Shown here: positions 49,419 to 49,575 of the stretch, in pieces
How the letters are laid out: each line of letters starts with the position of its first letter
Position numbering within the stretch: position 1 is the stretch's first letter
Source of the DNA: an uncultured Eubacterium sp.
GTDB taxonomy: Bacteria > Bacillota > Clostridia > Lachnospirales > Lachnospiraceae
Direction of reading: 5' to 3'
Assembly (NCBI GenBank): GCA_947089855.1
Contig: CAMUML010000033.1
Coordinates: 1-49,575, forward strand
DNA: 49,575 bases
Notes under the pieces: generated by a model
Told to the model about the DNA's origin: nothing
The model's input: the letters and a program-made list of their open reading frames with translations, nothing else
Databases searched by the model: none
Translations under genes and position numbers: made by a program

Positions 49419-49559
49419 ATGGCATTTTTTGCATCAGCTATCAGCATTTTACAGACCCTCGTAGTGGCTATCGGAGCCGGGCTTGCAGTATGGGGCGTGA
49501 TCAACCTTCTGGAAGGATACGGAAACGACAACCCTGGGGCAAATGCTCATGTACGGTAA
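49419..49559 (+). CDS. Maff2-family small membrane protein, possibly truncated
   Basis: 46 residues: MAFFASAISILQTLVVAIGA, then GLAVWGVINLLEGYGNDNPG, matching the start of Maff2/TrbC-like membrane proteins of Firmicutes conjugative systems. One hydrophobic segment spans about residues 8-31. Homologues, as I recall them, continue after NPGA with another membrane segment; here the frame ends after NAHVR. No ribosome binding site is visible before the ATG. It is either a short or frameshifted copy; the remaining 16 bases do not settle this. Confidence 0.6.
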   Translation: MAFFASAISILQTLVVAIGAGLAVWGVINLLEGYGNDNPGANAHVR

Positions 49560-49575
49560 AGAAGCAAGCAACCGA

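Larger units (their letters stand above)
24945..49575 (+). mobile_element. Left part of an integrative conjugative or plasmid-like element inserted in the subtilase gene
   Basis: The left border is placed at about 24944/24945, where subtilase homology ends. From there to the right edge the genes are those of conjugative plasmids/ICEs: ParA, ParB, RepA_N initiator, XRE regulator, sigma-like factors, large Cna-B adhesin, PcfB, VirD4-type coupling protein and Maff2. The relaxase, type IV ATPase, integrase and right end are not in the window. An AT-rich NACHT gene is embedded as cargo. The border position is inferred from protein similarity and could be off by several bases. Confidence 0.75.

Overview
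The window looks like chromosomal DNA of a spore-forming Clostridia, most likely Lachnospiraceae. This rests on the style of the proteins (CspB-like subtilase, Lsa-type ABC-F, WbuB/CapE/CapF/Pse glycan genes) and of the mobile-element genes (RepA_N/DUF6017 initiator, PcfB, VirD4/TraG, Maff2, Cys-rich VLP, TnpW). The genus cannot be fixed from the sequence alone. Almost all genes read on the + strand; the exceptions are small accessory genes at the left edge, a NACHT protein and a flavodoxin remnant.

Region 1 (1-2.2 kb) is the decayed end of a GC-rich mobile element: an edge-cut Rpn-type nuclease gene, two small reverse genes, a relaxase tail, a Cys-rich VLP gene, a frameshifted TnpW-like gene and a nuclease-tail remnant. 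Region 2 (2.6-18.95 kb) is a surface-polysaccharide locus: XRE regulator, Wzz-like protein, glycosyltransferases (one broken into misordered pieces), N-acetyl-sugar amidotransferase, CapE and CapF, Wzy-like polymerase, a surface-carbohydrate transferase, Wzx flippase, and a pseudaminic-acid set (PseC, PseF, PseI) ending in an unusual MaoC-hydratase/hexapeptide-acyltransferase fusion. CapE makes the 4-keto sugar that PseB would normally make, so it may feed both the CapF branch and the PseC branch. PseB, PseH, PseG and CapG are not in the window.

Region 3 (18.95-25 kb) holds an Lsa-type ribosome-protection ABC-F gene behind a consensus promoter and a leader that looks like an antibiotic-responsive attenuator, then an OmpR-family two-component pair, then a CspB-like subtilase whose coding sequence is cut off near its C-terminus. 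Region 4 (about 24.95 kb to the right edge) is the left part of an integrative/conjugative or plasmid-like element that appears to have inserted into the subtilase gene. It carries small leader genes, ParA, ParB and a RepA_N initiator with DNA iterons inside its coding sequence, a XRE regulator, two sigma-like regulators, an AT-rich cargo gene for a NACHT NTPase with pentapeptide repeats, a flavodoxin pseudogene, a 2672-residue thioester/Cna-B adhesin, PcfB, the VirD4-type coupling protein, a PAPS-reductase-like gene with a small partner, and the start of the Maff2 transfer region. Relaxase, integrase and the right end lie outside the window.

The most unusual signals are: a dispersed 24-bp palindrome (one copy before the XRE gene, five spaced copies before the PAPS-reductase gene); a 23-bp iteron array inside rep that is translated in all three frames; the NACHT-pentapeptide cargo gene with its own promoter; and the MaoC-acyltransferase fusion, which suggests a hydroxyacyl-decorated nonulosonic acid.
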